Shown: positions 6,326 through 8,343 of the stretch, one piece after another
Numbering within the stretch: the stretch's first letter is position 1
Layout: every line of letters begins with the position of its first letter
Source: Thermoplasmata archaeon
GTDB taxonomy: Archaea > Thermoplasmatota > Thermoplasmata > Thermoplasmatales > Thermoplasmataceae
Reading direction: 5' to 3'
NCBI GenBank assembly: GCA_021833045.1
Contig: JAKBGP010000085.1
Coordinates: 1-8,343, forward strand
DNA length: 8,343 nt
Position numbers and translations under genes: made by a program
Notes under the pieces: model-generated
What the model was told of the DNA's origin: nothing
What the model saw: the letters and a program-made list of their open reading frames with translations, nothing else
Databases searched by the model: none

Positions 6326-6740
6326 GACGAAAACCCAAAACAGATTGTCTCAGACTTTAGGAAACTCATACCCATGAAACTAGGATCACCAGAAAAATAT
6401 GATTATGAATCCAAAAAGAAAGCACTGCGAACATATTTTTTGTCATAGATCCGTTTTGAGGTAAAAGAATTGAAAATGTCACAAAGGTGAGAACAAAGAG
6501 AGATTTTGCCTTTATTGTTAAGGAAGTTGTTGACAGGTATCCCGTTGCAAGAAAACTTTACATGGTTCTGATTAACCTCAATACACGCTTCGCAAAGCAC
6601 ATCACCGAAACATTCGGAAAGGATGAGTGGGTAGGGCTCTCAAGAATAGAATTCCACCATACACCAAAACATGCAGTTGGCTAAATATAGCGGAGATTGA
6701 GATCAACGTGATGGATATGGAATGCACAGACAGGAGGTCC
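6311..6740 (+). pseudogene. IS630-family transposase remnant 2 (opposite strand, catalytic Asp lost)
   Basis: The plus strand carries the middle of a second IS630-type transposase of another subgroup. SIDENPKQIVSDFRKLIPMK (from 6320) holds the first aspartate and SPEKYDYE follows. After a one-base loss near 6418-6426 the frame gives ANIFFVIDPF, a TGA at 6457-6459, and then RTKRDFAFIVKEVVDRYP. The segment usually written DNLNTH reads INLNTR (6571-6588), so the second catalytic aspartate is isoleucine and the histidine is arginine. Another one-base loss near 6673-6677 precedes SWLNIAEIEINVMD, where the glutamate is intact. Homology ends at about 6740, before the expected C-terminus. The N-terminal half is also missing. 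It is inactive by several independent lesions. Confidence 0.82.
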
Positions 6741-6777
6741 TGTATACTCCATTCTCTCGAATCCAATTAGCGAAGGT

Positions 6778-7839
6778 CTAACTATGATCGTAGCTACTGA
6801 GTATTCCCATATAATAACTCCTTATTTTTTCTCTAAAAATTTTATAATGAAATTGCTTAGATCGAATATACGCCTTTTCCGTATAAACCTGGGGGTTATC
6901 TATTGCTTCAAGAATGATCTTCAAAAAAGACTCCGGACTAAAAGGATCAGCAAAATAAGTAAAACCATCTGTGATTTCATGAAAAGGTTCAATGTCCGAA
7001 ATAACCATTGGTAACTTGACGGCCATAGCCTCAGCTACTGGTCCGCCGAAACCTTCATCTGTAGATGGTTGAATAAGCACATCGCAAGCATTATATATCT
7101 TATTTAGGGTTTGATTGTCTATGTTTACAAAATTTATACAATCCTTAATTTCTCCCCCTACTCTTACTATTTTATAGTTTTCTGGGAGAATCTTTGTAAG
7201 TTTCTTGACTAGCGGTATATTTTTGTTTGAGTTGAACCCTGAAACTGAAAGGATAAGTTTTTTTTCTTTGGGAAGACCGAGAACAGATCTTAATTTTGAT
7301 TTATCTGAAATTGGTGCAAACGAATCCGAAACTGGATATGGTATTACAGTTATATTTCCTTGGAATCCGTATCCAATTAGTTGTTTTTTGACATAATCCA
7401 AGTCCGTCAAAACATTTTCATACTTCGAATAGACTGCGACAGCTTTCTCGGTGATTCTTTTACCAAACGTTGATACTTTTGCCTTACCAGCTAGTACCAT
7501 TATATCGTGCACGGTAACGATGTTGTTCGTGGATTTGTCAAAAGGGACAATATATTGTGCAGAGTAGTGCATAATTCCATTAGGATGACCGATAATTTTG
7601 AGTGATTCATAGAATTTTTTAAATGCAAATTTTGGTAAAATTCTGTTGAGATTAATCTCCCCCCCAAAATAAGACAGGTCACCAGTGATCGGAATTGAAC
7701 CAGGTATCTTAATGTTTAAGAATTTTTTTCTGTTTTTCAGAGTATAAAAGGAAACAAGTTCAGGTGCAGATTTATAAATATTAATTGAGTAATTTGTAAC
7801 AGCAATGTTAGGCACATGGTTTGAAATAAGATTGATCAA
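6778..7839 (-). CDS. Glycosyltransferase family 4 (GT-B fold, group 1), start uncertain
   Basis: A 353-aa retaining GT-B glycosyltransferase that likely adds a sugar from a nucleotide-sugar to a lipid-linked or surface glycan. The N-terminal domain has SNHVP near the start and TVHDIM (109-114). The C-terminal donor domain begins with LILSVSGFNSNKN (195-207) and carries the diagnostic EGFGGPVAEAMA (262-273) with the E-x7-E pair E262/E270, followed by PMVISDIEPFHE. The length is normal for the family. The only upstream start is TTG at 7839, three codons after an in-frame TAA (7851-7849); GTG at 7815 is an alternative. Neither has a clear Shine-Dalgarno or TATA box, and a transposase-like fragment on the other strand begins right beside it. 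A few native N-terminal residues and the promoter may therefore have been lost. The coding core shows no internal lesion. Confidence 0.8.
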   Translation of the reverse strand: MINLISNHVPNIAVTNYSINIYKSAPELVSFYTLKNRKKFLNIKIPGSIPITGDLSYFGGEINLNRILPKFAFKKFYESLKIIGHPNGIMHYSAQYIVPFDKSTNNIVTVHDIMVLAGKAKVSTFGKRITEKAVAVYSKYENVLTDLDYVKKQLIGYGFQGNITVIPYPVSDSFAPISDKSKLRSVLGLPKEKKLILSVSGFNSNKNIPLVKKLTKILPENYKIVRVGGEIKDCINFVNIDNQTLNKIYNACDVLIQPSTDEGFGGPVAEAMAVKLPMVISDIEPFHEITDGFTYFADPFSPESFLKIILEAIDNPQVYTEKAYIRSKQFHYKIFREKIRSYYMGILSSYDHS

Positions 7840-7943
7840 ATCTACTCGTTATCGCGCTAAGGACATTAACTTTTGCATCACGGAACATTTTCAACTTTTG
7901 GTTGATGATTTCCGGAAAACCAGTACAAGAGGCGAAATCATGA

Positions 7944-8343
7944 AATAGGATAGAAGTATCACATGACATGCGACTGCGGAAGGCGCCACATGTGGAGTTC
8001 AAAAATGTTTCAACCACATATCATTATGAATCCATATTGGAAGAAGTATCTGTAAGGATGAACACAAAAATAAGAAGGCAGAGATGCCTCTTCCACATGG
8101 AAAAGGATCTTGCACACAAAATATCAATTGCAAAGATGGAAGATCATCTGGGAATGGCAAAGAGGATGATCAGGTATATGTTCTTCCAGAACGAAACAAA
8201 CCTGAAGAAACTCGGAAAGAACATGGATGCAGTTGAAAAGATCAGTGAAGGCATGAATGAGAAGGAAATTGTAAAGATCATGCTGGAGAAGATCAACAGT
8301 TTGTATGGCGATGACAGGATCATTGCATCATTCCTCACATTCG
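7944..8343 (+). pseudogene. Transposase-like fragment (IS256/ISH6-like?), runs off right edge
   Basis: A frame open from the TGA at 7941-7943 to the window edge encodes at least 133 residues, rich in charged and helical segments. The key part, MNTKIRRQRCLFHMEKDLAHKI (8058 onward), resembles the Q-R-C-x-x-H-x-x-R/K-D/N-L motif that follows the second aspartate in IS256/MULE-type transposases. A long helical insertion comes next, with KRMIRYMFFQNETNLKKLGK and EKINSLYGDDRIIASFLTF. There is no convincing start, and the preceding 100 nt switch frames: another frame (7841-7946) reads RYRAKDINF... up to a TAG, and a third reads CDCGRRHMWSSK (about 7970-8005). This suggests a decayed 5' part. Base composition is less AT-rich than the neighbouring glycosyltransferase. 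The family assignment is tentative. Confidence 0.48.

Noticed and set aside
6403..6600. Minus-strand frame with several cysteines
   Set aside because: Opposite IS630 remnant 2; the plus strand explains these bases with recognisable transposase motifs.
5473..6777. Non-coding RNA, CRISPR array or riboswitch in the gene-poor stretch
   Set aside because: No regularly spaced direct repeats, tRNA-like cloverleaf or conserved riboswitch elements were seen; most bases are explained by broken transposases.
7808..8017. Minus-strand frame overlapping the glycosyltransferase 5' end
   Set aside because: No family features, and it overlaps both the glycosyltransferase and the plus-strand transposase-like frames.

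Overview
The window looks like part of a surface-polysaccharide locus from an archaeon, most likely a member of the Thermoplasmata. That assignment is inferred from three things. The transketolase is split into two genes. Codon use is AT-rich and leans on AGG, AGA and ATA. Two divergent TTG-started genes each have a TATA-like element centred 27 nt upstream of the start codon, the spacing expected for leaderless archaeal mRNAs. Inside the operon, Shine-Dalgarno sites (GGAG, GGAGGT) and start/stop overlaps are used instead. The locus probably differs between related strains, because decayed insertion sequences of several families sit among the sugar genes.

Region 1 (4593 down to 1, minus strand) is a tight operon. 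In transcription order it encodes glucose-1-phosphate cytidylyltransferase (rfbF), an extended SDR epimerase/reductase, transketolase N-half, transketolase C-half, CDP-glucose 4,6-dehydratase (rfbG) and the first 24 codons of a family-2 glycosyltransferase cut by the left edge. The first four genes overlap one another by 4 to 8 nt once the transketolase C-half start is corrected to 2065, and the last gaps are 11 and 2 nt. RfbF and RfbG together make CDP-4-keto-6-deoxy-glucose. No C3-dehydrase (RfbH) is present, so the usual route to 3,6-dideoxyhexoses is not seen. The most interesting reading is that the embedded transketolase pair transfers a two-carbon ketol unit to the CDP-keto-sugar, giving a branched-chain sugar that the SDR enzyme then finishes. 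This is a hypothesis; supplying sugar-phosphate precursors is the conservative alternative.

Region 2 (4594-5472) holds a 39-nt divergent promoter region and a plus-strand FkbM-family methyltransferase, a plausible glycan O-methylation enzyme.

Region 3 (5473-6777) is a graveyard of mobile elements. It contains the C-terminal scrap of an integrase-core transposase (minus), a broken IS630-family transposase (minus) and a second, different IS630-family transposase (plus) that has lost a catalytic aspartate. The two IS630 remnants meet head to head near 6302-6325. About 100 nt (5647-5746) shows nothing recognisable.

Region 4 (6778-8343) holds a minus-strand GT-B (family 4) glycosyltransferase with an almost complete core but a doubtful start. 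Its 5' side abuts another transposase-like fragment on the plus strand, which runs off the right edge.
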